Assembly: GCA_023433755.1 (NCBI GenBank)
Contig: JAEYUA010000018.1
Location: 1 to 14,130, forward strand
Direction: 5' to 3'
DNA from: Bacteroidota bacterium
GTDB lineage: Bacteria; Bacteroidota; Bacteroidia; Chitinophagales; Chitinophagaceae
Length of the DNA: 14,130 bases
Of the stretch, positions 1-7,027 are shown one piece after another. Position 1 is the first letter of the stretch. Every line of letters starts with the position of its first letter. The notes beneath the pieces are model-generated. The model made no database searches. It was not told where the DNA came from and saw only the letters and a list, made by a program, of their open reading frames with translations. A program made the translations under genes and the position numbers.

Positions 1-1142
1 GCGCCATCCTGGTTTTTGAAAAAGAACTCCAGGTGGGTCTGAATAAGGACCGGTATTATGTAACTGCCCAGGCAAATGCACTCCCAGTTGACGCGTTAGT
101 AAAAAAAGTAAAGGATAGTTTTCCCGGAGCAAAGATCAATGCTGTAAAGATGTATGCTGATCCTGAACGTTCAGCGGAGATCAATGTATCCATCAGCCCC
201 AAAAAATCACAGGAAACAAAAAAAGATACGACTGCCAGCAACACATCCGTAACACCAGCCAAACCTGTGGCACCACAGCGCCAGCCTGGCTTTACCATTT
301 TTGTCAATCCATACACAGGAGCCATTCTGGAAAAATACAGTTACCGCGAAACCTGGCTTTACCAGGTCTTTGCACTGCACCGCTGGCTGCTGGGTGGCAA
401 TGACAGTATTGGTAAATACATTGTCGGTATTTCTACCCTGATCTTTTTGTTCATTCTTATTACAGGCATCATTCTCTGGTGGCCCAAAACCAAAAAGATC
501 CTGAAACAAAGACTGAGGATCAAATGGACCGCAGGCTGGAAAAGACTGAACCATGACCTTCACCTGGTATTTGGTTTTTACAGCGCCATCTTCCTTTTCA
601 TTTTCGCATTCACTGGTTTAGCATGGTCTTTCGAATGGTTCAATAAAGGCATTTACACTGTAACTAATTCGCCTATCAAGCCACCACCTCCGCCTAAATC
701 ATCCTATATCGCCGATACTAAGAAGATCAGTTTTGAGCAGGCATTGTCGGTAGCTAAAACCGTGAAGCCGGGTGCTGAGTTTTACAATATCACCATGGCA
801 AAAGATTCGGTAGATGCGGTTAACGTAACTGCTCTTCCTGAAGATGCCATGCATGAATCAGCAACTGATGCGATTTATCTTGACCAGTACTCAGGAAATG
901 TTATTGGTAAAATGGATTTTGGTGACAGGAGTCTCGGAGCACAGGTCCGTTCTTCTTTCAAACCTGTTCACACCGGCAGCATCTGGGGGACACCTTCAAA
1001 AATTCTTGCTTTTATTGTATGCCTGCTGGGAGTGACCTTCCCAATTACCGGCACCATCATGTGGATCAACAGGACGAGGAAGAAAAAACGTGCAGCGGCC
1101 AATGCGGAAGTCAATGAGCCGGAAGAAATGTACGCGGATTAA
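1..1142 (+). CDS. PepSY-associated membrane protein, siderophore-reductase-like (5' partial)
   Basis: The reading frame is open at the left edge; its first complete codons (from base 3) read AILVFEKEL, the usual end of the first membrane helix in PepSY_TM proteins, so about 40 N-terminal residues including most of that helix are missing. The GTG at 33 is internal, not a start. Counting from that GTG, there is a periplasmic PepSY-like region with a Ser/Thr/Pro/Lys-rich linker (about 10-95), membrane helices near 127-150 and 180-200, a second soluble PepSY-like region (about 230-300), and a last helix near 322-346 followed by a basic cytoplasmic tail. Histidines 116 (LHRW), 174 and 177 (NHDLH) and 313 (PVHTG) sit at helix ends, where family members bind b-type haem. 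Known relatives such as FoxB reduce ferric siderophores at the inner membrane; that role is inferred here. Its stop overlaps the convergent hemJ stop. Confidence 0.8.
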   Translation, partial: AILVFEKELQVGLNKDRYYVTAQANALPVDALVKKVKDSFPGAKINAVKMYADPERSAEINVSISPKKSQETKKDTTASNTSVTPAKPVAPQRQPGFTIFVNPYTGAILEKYSYRETWLYQVFALHRWLLGGNDSIGKYIVGISTLIFLFILITGIILWWPKTKKILKQRLRIKWTAGWKRLNHDLHLVFGFYSAIFLFIFAFTGLAWSFEWFNKGIYTVTNSPIKPPPPPKSSYIADTKKISFEQALSVAKTVKPGAEFYNITMAKDSVDAVNVTALPEDAMHESATDAIYLDQYSGNVIGKMDFGDRSLGAQVRSSFKPVHTGSIWGTPSKILAFIVCLLGVTFPITGTIMWINRTRKKKRAAANAEVNEPEEMYAD

Positions 1143-1693
1143 TTTTCCTTTTTCCTTATCATTTTATAGATCCTGATGGCACTCATCAGCACAATGATCA
1201 ATGCGATGAGCCCTAAGAGTCCCCATACAAGGCTCATGGCATTTTTTACAGTGGCCAGCATTACAATAGCCACCAGGAAGATGGTTGCGACTTCGTTCCA
1301 GATCCTTAATTTTTGCGATGACCATAAAAATTTGCCTTTCATTTCATCTTTATAGATCTGGTGAAGTGAAAAATGATAGACATAAAGCAGGATCACAAAA
1401 ACCAGTTTGATGAGCAGCCATCTTCCCGCCTCATCAAATAATGACTGATCCCATTTTCCATTGATCATTACCCATGGACCCAATATCAAAGTGATGATAG
1501 CGGAAGGCCAGGTAATTCCCAGCCAAAGTCTTTTGATCATGATGGAGAACTGGTTGCCCAGGATAGATCTTGCCGGCTCTTCCTGCTGCTGCGCTTCTGT
1601 ATTGTAAATAAAGAGCCGCACGATATAGAACATACCGGCGAACCAGGTCACAATAAAAATGATGTGAAGCGCTTTCAGGTAAAAATAACTCAT
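1139..1693 (-). CDS. hemJ: Protoporphyrinogen IX oxidase HemJ
   Basis: A 184-residue integral membrane protein of the HemJ (UPF0093) family, which oxidises protoporphyrinogen IX to protoporphyrin IX, the penultimate haem step. The family hallmarks are visible: an N-terminal helix with His-10 and WFAGMFY (17-23) followed by Arg-26 in the RLFIY segment, Lys-96 in the LLIKLVF helix, and the LRIWNE motif (129-134) before another hydrophobic helix. About four to five membrane segments are evident. It is longer than the roughly 140-residue proteobacterial versions because of a hydrophobic C-terminal segment with a basic end. Its ATG overlaps the hemH stop as ATGA (1690-1693), which implies translational coupling, and the product of HemJ is the substrate of HemH. 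The electron acceptor cannot be seen from sequence. Automated annotation might call it a CopD-like or hypothetical membrane protein, but the motifs and neighbours make HemJ the better call. Confidence 0.9.
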   Translation of the reverse strand: MSYFYLKALHIIFIVTWFAGMFYIVRLFIYNTEAQQQEEPARSILGNQFSIMIKRLWLGITWPSAIITLILGPWVMINGKWDQSLFDEAGRWLLIKLVFVILLYVYHFSLHQIYKDEMKGKFLWSSQKLRIWNEVATIFLVAIVMLATVKNAMSLVWGLLGLIALIIVLMSAIRIYKMIRKKEN

Positions 1694-2736
1694 GCGAGCA
1701 CCATTGATGTATCACCATTTGCATAACCGCGGATCCATTTTTCCAATGCTTCCACCCATAAGGGATGAACATTGAGGCAGGGAATCATCTCAAATGATTC
1801 ACCTCCGTTATGCAGAAAGATCTCCCTGCCTTCTTCGGCGATTTCTTCAAGTGTTTCCAGGCAATCACTCACAAAGGCAGGACAAACCACCAGTAATTTT
1901 TTAATGCCTTTGCGTGGAAGTTCTTCCAGTTGCGCAGCGGTATAGGGTTGCAGCCAGGGATCGCGGCCCAGCCTTGACTGGAAGGACTGGCTCCACTTTT
2001 CTTTCGGGATGCCTAATTGCTCAGTAACGATCCGCGTGGTAGCATAACACTGGTGACGGTAACAGAATTCATGAGCTGGAGAAGGGGTTTCACAACAGTT
2101 GGCCACCTTAAGGCAATGATTACCTGTTACATCTCCCTTATGAATATGTCTTTCAGGAACACCATGATAGGAAAACAGGATGTGATCATACTCCTTTTCC
2201 AAATGCGGGCGGATGCTTTCGGCTAAAGCATGGATGTATTCCCCGTTATCATAATATGGTTTGATCGTAGTGAGTTTGAATGAATACTGTCCTTCCCGGT
2301 GCTGATTTTTTGCATATTCCACCGCCGTTTCGTAACTGCTCATGGCATAATGTGGATACATGGGAATGGCGATCACTTCTTCAAGACCAGGGTGCTCTTT
2401 CACGAGGGCATCAAAAGCGTTTTTGGGAGATGGGGAACCATAACGCATGGCAATGGTTACCGGTTCAGAAATTTCTTTCTGCAGCGCACCTGCAAGGTTC
2501 CTGCTGATGACCAGCAAGGGAGAACCTTCGTCGGTCCAGATGGATTCATAAGCTTTAGCAGATTTTGGCGCACGGAAAGGAACAATGATGCCTTTTACAA
2601 GAAGCGCCCTGAAAAGCCAGGGTTTGTCAATCACCCGTTCATCCATCAAAAATTCGTCGAGATATCTTTTTACATCCTTCACCCTGGTAGAATCGGGTGA
2701 ACCAAGATTCATCAGTACAATGGCACGCTTCGTCAT
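1690..2736 (-). CDS. hemH: Ferrochelatase (protoporphyrin IX type)
   Basis: A 348-residue ferrochelatase inserting Fe(II) into protoporphyrin IX, the last step of haem synthesis. I chose the ATG at 2736 because it gives the family N-terminus MTKRAIVLMNLGSPDS and has a perfect -7 box just upstream; an in-frame ATG at 2814 would add 26 residues unlike any ferrochelatase. Visible motifs are FSYHG with the catalytic His-191, FQSRLGRDPWL (252-262), and LVVCPAFVSDCLETLEE with the catalytic-pocket Glu-294. Compared with E. coli HemH, there is an insertion of about 20 residues after the catalytic His that carries Cys-208, Cys-214, Cys-215, Cys-225 and Cys-230; some bacterial ferrochelatases hold a [2Fe-2S] cluster through internal cysteines, so a cluster is possible here. 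It is the first gene of a hemH-hemJ unit divergent from hemA. Confidence 0.95.
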   Translation of the reverse strand: MTKRAIVLMNLGSPDSTRVKDVKRYLDEFLMDERVIDKPWLFRALLVKGIIVPFRAPKSAKAYESIWTDEGSPLLVISRNLAGALQKEISEPVTIAMRYGSPSPKNAFDALVKEHPGLEEVIAIPMYPHYAMSSYETAVEYAKNQHREGQYSFKLTTIKPYYDNGEYIHALAESIRPHLEKEYDHILFSYHGVPERHIHKGDVTGNHCLKVANCCETPSPAHEFCYRHQCYATTRIVTEQLGIPKEKWSQSFQSRLGRDPWLQPYTAAQLEELPRKGIKKLLVVCPAFVSDCLETLEEIAEEGREIFLHNGGESFEMIPCLNVHPLWVEALEKWIRGYANGDTSMVLA

Positions 2737-2741
2737 GTTGG

Positions 2742-2749
2742 CAAAAGTA
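2742..2749 (-). promoter_or_regulatory. Bacteroidota -7 box for hemH
   Basis: On the minus strand this reads TACTTTTG, a full match to the Bacteroidota sigma-A -7 consensus TAnnTTTG. It ends only 5 bases before the chosen hemH ATG, so transcription would begin at or almost at the start codon. No convincing -33 TTG is seen at the expected distance. Confidence 0.6.
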
Positions 2750-2817
2750 AGAAGGCTAAGGGTTGTAATGTATCCAGCCGTTGCAGAATGCATAACCTGA
2801 TAAAAATCAAACATTCA

Positions 2818-2837
2818 AATGACAGACGAATGACAGA
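2818..2837. promoter_or_regulatory. Phased 9-bp direct repeat, candidate operator between hemH and hemA
   Basis: AATGACAGA occurs twice (2818-2826 and 2829-2837), separated by CG, giving an 11-bp period, one turn of the helix. It ends 28 bases before the hemA -7 box, roughly -43 to -62 relative to the inferred hemA start of transcription, where an activator or co-repressor usually binds. It lies about 70 bases upstream of the hemH -7 box. The binding factor is unknown. Confidence 0.45.
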
Positions 2838-2865
2838 GTTTTTAGGCCGGGGTGGTTTACGAATT

Positions 2866-2873
2866 TACTTTTG
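2866..2873 (+). promoter_or_regulatory. Bacteroidota -7 box for the hemA operon
   Basis: TACTTTTG matches TAnnTTTG perfectly and is identical to the box facing hemH on the other strand. It ends 24 bases before the hemA ATG, giving a predicted leader of roughly 18-20 nt. No clear -33 element is present at the usual spacing, which may mean the promoter relies on an activator. Confidence 0.6.
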
Positions 2874-2897
2874 CGTCCTGAGTTTCGATTGAAAGAA

Positions 2898-4127
2898 ATG
2901 GAGTCACAGCAGTACCACAAGGACATATCTAATTTCTATGTTGCCGGGATCAATTATAAAAAATCCGACGCCTCTGTAAGGGGCCAGTTCGCGATCAATA
3001 ATGACCAGTACAGCCGCGTTCTCGAAAAAGCGAATCTCCAGGGACTTGACGAAATTTTTATTCTTTCCACCTGCAACCGCACCGAAATCTACGGTTTTGC
3101 TTACTGCAGCCACCAGTTGGCCGACCTGCTTTGTTCCGAAACCGCAGGTGATGTGAGCACTTTCAAATCTTCAGCCTATATCAAATCAGGCAAAGCAGCC
3201 ATTGAACACCTTTTCCAGGTAGGGGCCGGACTCGATTCACAGATACTAGGCGATTACGAGATCGTGGGCCAGTTGAAAACGGCCGTGAAATTCGCAAAGG
3301 ATGCGGGGTATGTTGGCGCTTTCACAGAAAGACTGATCAACTGCGTGCTGCAATCTTCCAAACTGATCAAGAACCAGACAGAACTCAGCGGTGGAACGGT
3401 ATCCGTTTCCTTCGCAGCCATTCAATATATCAAAACCGTTATTCCGGTGCCGGCCAGCAAGAATATCCTCCTGCTTGGTGTAGGCAAGATCGGCAGGAAT
3501 ACTTCCAAAAACCTGGTGGATTATCTTGGTACCAGGAACATCACGCTGGTGAACCGCACCCCGGAAAAAGCAAGGGAATTGGCAGAAGAACTGGGACTGC
3601 GTTATGCCACACTCCACAACCTTGGCGAAGAGATCGCGAAGGCTGATATCATCCTGGTGGCCACCAATTCACCCGAACCCACCATCCTCAAAGAACATGT
3701 GCAGGGCCTGGGACATAAGCTGATCATTGATATGTCCATCCCCTACAATGTGGAAGAAGCCGCGCAGGCGCTCCCGAATGTTCAACTGGTGAACGTGGAT
3801 GAGCTTTCAAAAATGAAAGATGAAACACTGAAGATGAGAATGGCGGAAGTTCCCAAGGCCATCACCATCATCAACGAGTTGATGTTTGAATTCCGCGAAT
3901 GGGTGGAAATGCGCAGGCATGTACCCATGCTGAAAGCCCTCAAATCGAAACTGAAAGAATTATACACGCATCCGCATTATACACCTGCTACAGATACCTG
4001 TACCCGTAAGATGGACGTACACATCCAGCGTGTGCTGAACGAAACCGCGGGAAAGATCAAGGTCCGCAACCAGCGCGGTTGTCAGTACATTGCAGCCCTG
4101 AACGATTTTATAAGCGCTAAAAATTAA
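2898..4127 (+). CDS. hemA: Glutamyl-tRNA reductase
   Basis: A 409-residue GluTR that reduces glutamyl-tRNA(Glu) to glutamate-1-semialdehyde with NADPH, the first committed step of the C5 route. The N-terminal catalytic domain carries ILSTCNRTEIYG with nucleophile Cys-59, then conserved His-104 and the GLDSQILGDYEIVGQ stretch (111-125). The NADPH-binding Rossmann domain shows GVGKIG (194-199). The C-terminal helical dimerisation domain follows the MRRHVPMLKAL segment. The start is the ATG at 2898, preceded by GAAAGA; an in-frame TTG at 2871 lies inside the promoter box and is unlikely. It is the first gene of the long plus-strand hem operon and its stop overlaps the hemC start by one base (TAATG, 4125-4129). 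GluTR is often the regulated, haem-sensitive enzyme of the pathway, fitting the operator-like repeat upstream. Confidence 0.96.
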   Translation: MESQQYHKDISNFYVAGINYKKSDASVRGQFAINNDQYSRVLEKANLQGLDEIFILSTCNRTEIYGFAYCSHQLADLLCSETAGDVSTFKSSAYIKSGKAAIEHLFQVGAGLDSQILGDYEIVGQLKTAVKFAKDAGYVGAFTERLINCVLQSSKLIKNQTELSGGTVSVSFAAIQYIKTVIPVPASKNILLLGVGKIGRNTSKNLVDYLGTRNITLVNRTPEKARELAEELGLRYATLHNLGEEIAKADIILVATNSPEPTILKEHVQGLGHKLIIDMSIPYNVEEAAQALPNVQLVNVDELSKMKDETLKMRMAEVPKAITIINELMFEFREWVEMRRHVPMLKALKSKLKELYTHPHYTPATDTCTRKMDVHIQRVLNETAGKIKVRNQRGCQYIAALNDFISAKN

Positions 4128-5080
4128 TGTCAAAGATCATTCGCATAGGAACAAGAGACAGCCAGTTGGCTGTCTGGCAGGCTACATTGGTACAGGAGCT
4201 CCTGGAAAAAACCGGTGTGGCATCTGAACTGGTATATATCAAAAGTGAAGGAGATATAGATACAGTCACGCCGCTCTATGCCATTGGAGTTACCGGCGTA
4301 TTTACCAAAACACTTGATGCTGCCTTGCTCAACAACCGCATTGATATTGCTGTTCATTCCATGAAGGATGTGCCGGTGCAACTGGCTTCAGGCATCTGCC
4401 AGGCAGCGGTGCTGGAAAGAGCTTCGCATAAAGATATTTTTGTTCCGCATCCTGATGTTAAAGATGTGCAGGCCTTTTTCAGCGATAACGTGGAAAACTC
4501 AATTATAGCCACGAGCAGTGTAAGAAGGATCGCGCAATGGAAGAACAGGTTTCGTCACCATACTATTGAGAACCTTCGTGGTAATGTCAATACCAGGTTG
4601 AGAAAATTGAAAGAAAGCAACTGGAGCGGTGCCATCTTCGCTGCCGCCGGGCTGGAAAGAATTGGATTAAGACCTTCCAATGCTGTTGATCTTGACTGGA
4701 TGTTGCCTGCTCCCGCGCAGGGTGCCATCATGATCGTTTGCCGTGATAATGATGATGCTTCTTTTGAAGCATGCCTTCCTTTAAATCATGAGGAGACAGC
4801 ATTGTGCACCAAAATCGAAAGGGATTTTTTGAGTGGGTTGATGGGTGGCTGCTCCACTCCTATTTCTGCTTTGGCAGAAGTGAAGAACGGGCAGGTAGAA
4901 TTCAGGGGAAATATCACCACTCCTGATGGAGTTTATTCTGTTAATTCAACTGCCAGTTCACCAATAAAAGAAGCAATTGATTTGGGAATCAAACAGGCTG
5001 AATTTATCATAGAACTTCCAGGCAATAGTGAGATCCGTCATTTAATCAATAAACGTGCAGCAAGAGATGGTGAAGTTTAA
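4127..5080 (+). CDS. hemC: Porphobilinogen deaminase (hydroxymethylbilane synthase)
   Basis: A 317-residue enzyme joining four porphobilinogens into hydroxymethylbilane. Family motifs appear in order: IRIGTRDSQLAVWQA at the N-terminus, IAVHSMKDVP with catalytic Asp-81, TSSVRRIAQW and the arginine-rich NLRGNVNTRLRKL (149-161) that hold the growing chain, the PAPAQGA segment (205-210), and GGCSTP with Cys-242, which carries the covalent dipyrromethane cofactor. Length fits the family. It starts on the last base of the hemA stop codon and overlaps hemD by 14 bases, so the three genes are probably translated together. Its product is unstable and is handed to HemD, the next gene. Confidence 0.97.
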   Translation: MSKIIRIGTRDSQLAVWQATLVQELLEKTGVASELVYIKSEGDIDTVTPLYAIGVTGVFTKTLDAALLNNRIDIAVHSMKDVPVQLASGICQAAVLERASHKDIFVPHPDVKDVQAFFSDNVENSIIATSSVRRIAQWKNRFRHHTIENLRGNVNTRLRKLKESNWSGAIFAAAGLERIGLRPSNAVDLDWMLPAPAQGAIMIVCRDNDDASFEACLPLNHEETALCTKIERDFLSGLMGGCSTPISALAEVKNGQVEFRGNITTPDGVYSVNSTASSPIKEAIDLGIKQAEFIIELPGNSEIRHLINKRAARDGEV

Positions 5081-5789
5081 AATTTTAAGTACCAAAAAAC
5101 TGGAACCATCGCTCATTGTAAAAGCGCGGGAGCAAGCTGTGTGTGTTGAGGAACAGGAAGCCATCACAATCCGGCCTTTATTATCTGCCCAACAATTGAA
5201 AGAACTGCCGGGCTTAACTGAAAGCAATGATGTTAAACTCATTGTCTTTACCAGTTGCAATGCTGTGGAGATCGTGAGTGAGAAAATGCAGGAAGCAGGA
5301 TTGCAGCCACGCAACTGGAAGATCGCCTGCATTGAAGGCAAAACACTGGAGACCGTGCTAAAACTTTTTCCGCAGGTGGAGATCATTGCCACGGCCACTT
5401 ATGGAAAGATCCTGGCCGACAAGCTGGTGACCTTGCCATTGCCGGAAGTTTATTTTTTCTGCGGTAATATCCGCAGGGATGAATTACCGGAGATGCTGAG
5501 AAAGCAGGCTGCGGTTTTTCATGAAACTGTTGTGTATGAAACCCTGCTGAACCGCATCAAAACCAATGAGCACTATGATGGTGTGCTGTTTTTTAGTCCG
5601 AGTGCCGCTGAAAGTTATTTTTCAGTAAATGAACTGGACCCGGGAACAGTATGTTTTGCCATTGGTGAAACCACGGCGGCCTGCGTAAGACTATATACCC
5701 GTAATAATATAGTTATCAGTCCCTACCCCAACCAGGAAAAGATGACTGAAGAAGTATTGAAATATTTCTGCCTGGAAAGCCAGGCTTAA
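5067..5789 (+). CDS. hemD: Uroporphyrinogen-III synthase
   Basis: A 240-residue HemD that closes hydroxymethylbilane with inversion of ring D to give uroporphyrinogen III. This family is poorly conserved, but the characteristic short segments are present: FTSCNAVEIV (61-70) at the end of the first half, FFCGNIRRDELPEML (130-144) opening the second half, FFSPSAAESYF (175-185), and AIGETTAAC (198-206). These fit the two Rossmann-like lobes of the fold. Position directly after hemC strongly supports the call. I chose the ATG at 5067, preceded by GCAAGAG; an in-frame GTG at 5055 would add four residues. There is a 14-base overlap with hemC and a 16-base gap before hemE. Confidence 0.93.
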   Translation: MVKFKILSTKKLEPSLIVKAREQAVCVEEQEAITIRPLLSAQQLKELPGLTESNDVKLIVFTSCNAVEIVSEKMQEAGLQPRNWKIACIEGKTLETVLKLFPQVEIIATATYGKILADKLVTLPLPEVYFFCGNIRRDELPEMLRKQAAVFHETVVYETLLNRIKTNEHYDGVLFFSPSAAESYFSVNELDPGTVCFAIGETTAACVRLYTRNNIVISPYPNQEKMTEEVLKYFCLESQA

Positions 5790-5805
5790 TCTTAAGCATA
5801 AACAA

Positions 5806-6858
5806 ATGAGCGCATTGAAGAATGATCTTTTATTGAGGGCACTGAGGCAGGAAGCTGTTGAGCGCCCGCCTGTATGGATGATGAGGCAGGCAGGCAGGTA
5901 TCTTCCGGATTATATCAAGCTGAGAAAAAAATATGATTTTTTCACCCGCGTGCAAACGCCTGAACTGGCTACGGAAATTACCTTGCAACCGGTGGACCAG
6001 GTAGGTGTGGATGCCGCCATCATCTTTTCTGATATCCTTGTGATACCACAGGCCATGGGACTCGAAGTAACGATGGAAGAAGGAAGAGGTCCACTGCTTC
6101 CCAAAACCATTTCCAGCCAGAAGGATATTGATGCGTTGAATACGGCAAATGCTGCTGAACATTTAAAATATGTTTTAGATGCGCTTACTCTCACAAAAAA
6201 AGAACTCAATGGCCGTGTGCCCCTGATCGGCTTTGCCGGTGCTCCCTGGACCATACTTTGTTACATGGTGGAAGGCAAAGGCAGCAAAACCTGGGATAAG
6301 GCCAAACAATTTGCTTACACGCAGCCGGCAGAAGCGCATGCCTTATTGCAGAAGATCACCGATATCACCATTGATTACCTGGTGGCGCAAACAAAAGCTG
6401 GAGCAGACACTGTACAGGTTTTTGACAGTTGGGCCGGGTCACTTTCACCGGAAGATTTCAAAACCTACGCCCAACCTTATTTATTACAGATCGCGGAAGC
6501 GGTGAAACCACATGCGCCGGTCATCCTTTTTCCAAAAGGCACCTGGCATGCATTGAATGACCTGAGTAAGTCCGGCGCCAGTGGTATTGGTATCGACTGG
6601 ACCATCAGCCCTTCAATGGCAAGAAAATTATCCGAAAACAGGATCACGCTGCAGGGCAATTTTGATCCTGCAAAACTTCTCGCACCTATTCCACAGATCA
6701 AAAAATGGGTGAAGGAAATGATCGATGAATTTGGAACGCAGCGCTATATCGCCAACCTCGGGCATGGCATCACACCCAATGTGCCGGTAGATCATGCGAA
6801 AGCTTTTGTGGATGCGGTGAGGGAGTATAGGGCGGGAGCGGTGAGGCGTGAATCGTGA
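5806..6858 (+). CDS. hemE: Uroporphyrinogen decarboxylase
   Basis: A 350-residue cytosolic enzyme removing the four acetate carboxyls of uroporphyrinogen III to make coproporphyrinogen III. Signature one (PVWMMRQAGRYLPDY, 22-36) carries Arg-27 and Arg-31. Catalytic Asp-76 is in IIFSDIL. Signature two (GFAGAPWTILCYMVEGKGS) holds Tyr-153, and His-320 is in ANLGHGI. The start has ATG 16 bases after hemD. The extreme C-terminus is odd: the last five residues (VRRES) and the stop codon are encoded by units of a GTGA-rich heptad repeat that continues downstream, so the natural end has probably been replaced or extended by the repeat. The catalytic fold should not be affected. Confidence 0.96.
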   Translation: MSALKNDLLLRALRQEAVERPPVWMMRQAGRYLPDYIKLRKKYDFFTRVQTPELATEITLQPVDQVGVDAAIIFSDILVIPQAMGLEVTMEEGRGPLLPKTISSQKDIDALNTANAAEHLKYVLDALTLTKKELNGRVPLIGFAGAPWTILCYMVEGKGSKTWDKAKQFAYTQPAEAHALLQKITDITIDYLVAQTKAGADTVQVFDSWAGSLSPEDFKTYAQPYLLQIAEAVKPHAPVILFPKGTWHALNDLSKSGASGIGIDWTISPSMARKLSENRITLQGNFDPAKLLAPIPQIKKWVKEMIDEFGTQRYIANLGHGITPNVPVDHAKAFVDAVREYRAGAVRRES

Positions 6859-6924
6859 ATCGTGAATCGTGAGTCGTGAGTCGTGAGGTGTGAGGAAACC
6901 AAAGGTGAATGGTGAATTGTGAAT
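6840..6924 (+). repeat. Tandem GTGA-rich heptad repeats at the hemE 3' end
   Basis: Eight consecutive 7-base units run from 6840 to 6895: GGTGAGG, three CGTGAAT, two CGTGAGT, CGTGAGG and TGTGAGG. After eight unrelated bases, three more follow at 6904-6924 (GGTGAAT twice, then TGTGAAT). Because 7 is not a multiple of 3 and each unit contains TGA, the array places stops in all three plus-strand frames. The first units lie inside hemE and supply its last codons and stop. An inverted set follows at 6985-7012. The array resembles short intergenic repeats I would expect to be dispersed in such genomes, but copy number cannot be judged from one window. Confidence 0.85.
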
Positions 6925-6984
6925 TCTTGATCATCATACATTCTATGTAAGAATAAGGATTGGTCACCGTTCATTTGTACAGCT

Positions 6985-7012
6985 ATTCACCATTCACGTC
7001 TCACGTCTCACG
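6985..7012 (-). repeat. Inverted heptad repeats facing the hemE array, just upstream of hemF
   Basis: Read on the minus strand, four 7-base units follow one another: CGTGAGA, CGTGAGA, CGTGAAT and GGTGAAT. They are the reverse orientation of the 6840-6924 array. CGTGAATGGTGAAT here matches 13 of 14 bases of 6904-6917, so the hemE-hemF transcript could form a long hairpin around a loop of 67 bases. The loop (6918-6984) holds no gene and no convincing -7 box. hemF starts 15 bases after the array. The hairpin could affect mRNA processing or relative expression of upstream and downstream hem genes; this is inference. Confidence 0.75.
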
Positions 7013-7027
7013 AAATAAAACAACACT

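Noticed and set aside
2737..2814. 26-residue N-terminal extension of hemH from the ATG at 2814
   Set aside because: It does not resemble any ferrochelatase N-terminus and would span the -7 box; the family start begins at 2736.
2871..2897. TTG start for hemA at 2871
   Set aside because: It lies in the promoter -7 box and a better ATG follows at 2898.
6770..6974. Minus-strand frames rich in repeated HDSRFTI-like peptides across the heptad arrays
   Set aside because: They are only translations of the repeat, whose reverse strand happens to lack stops.
6840..7012. CRISPR-like array
   Set aside because: Units are 7 bases with no spacers and no cas genes nearby.
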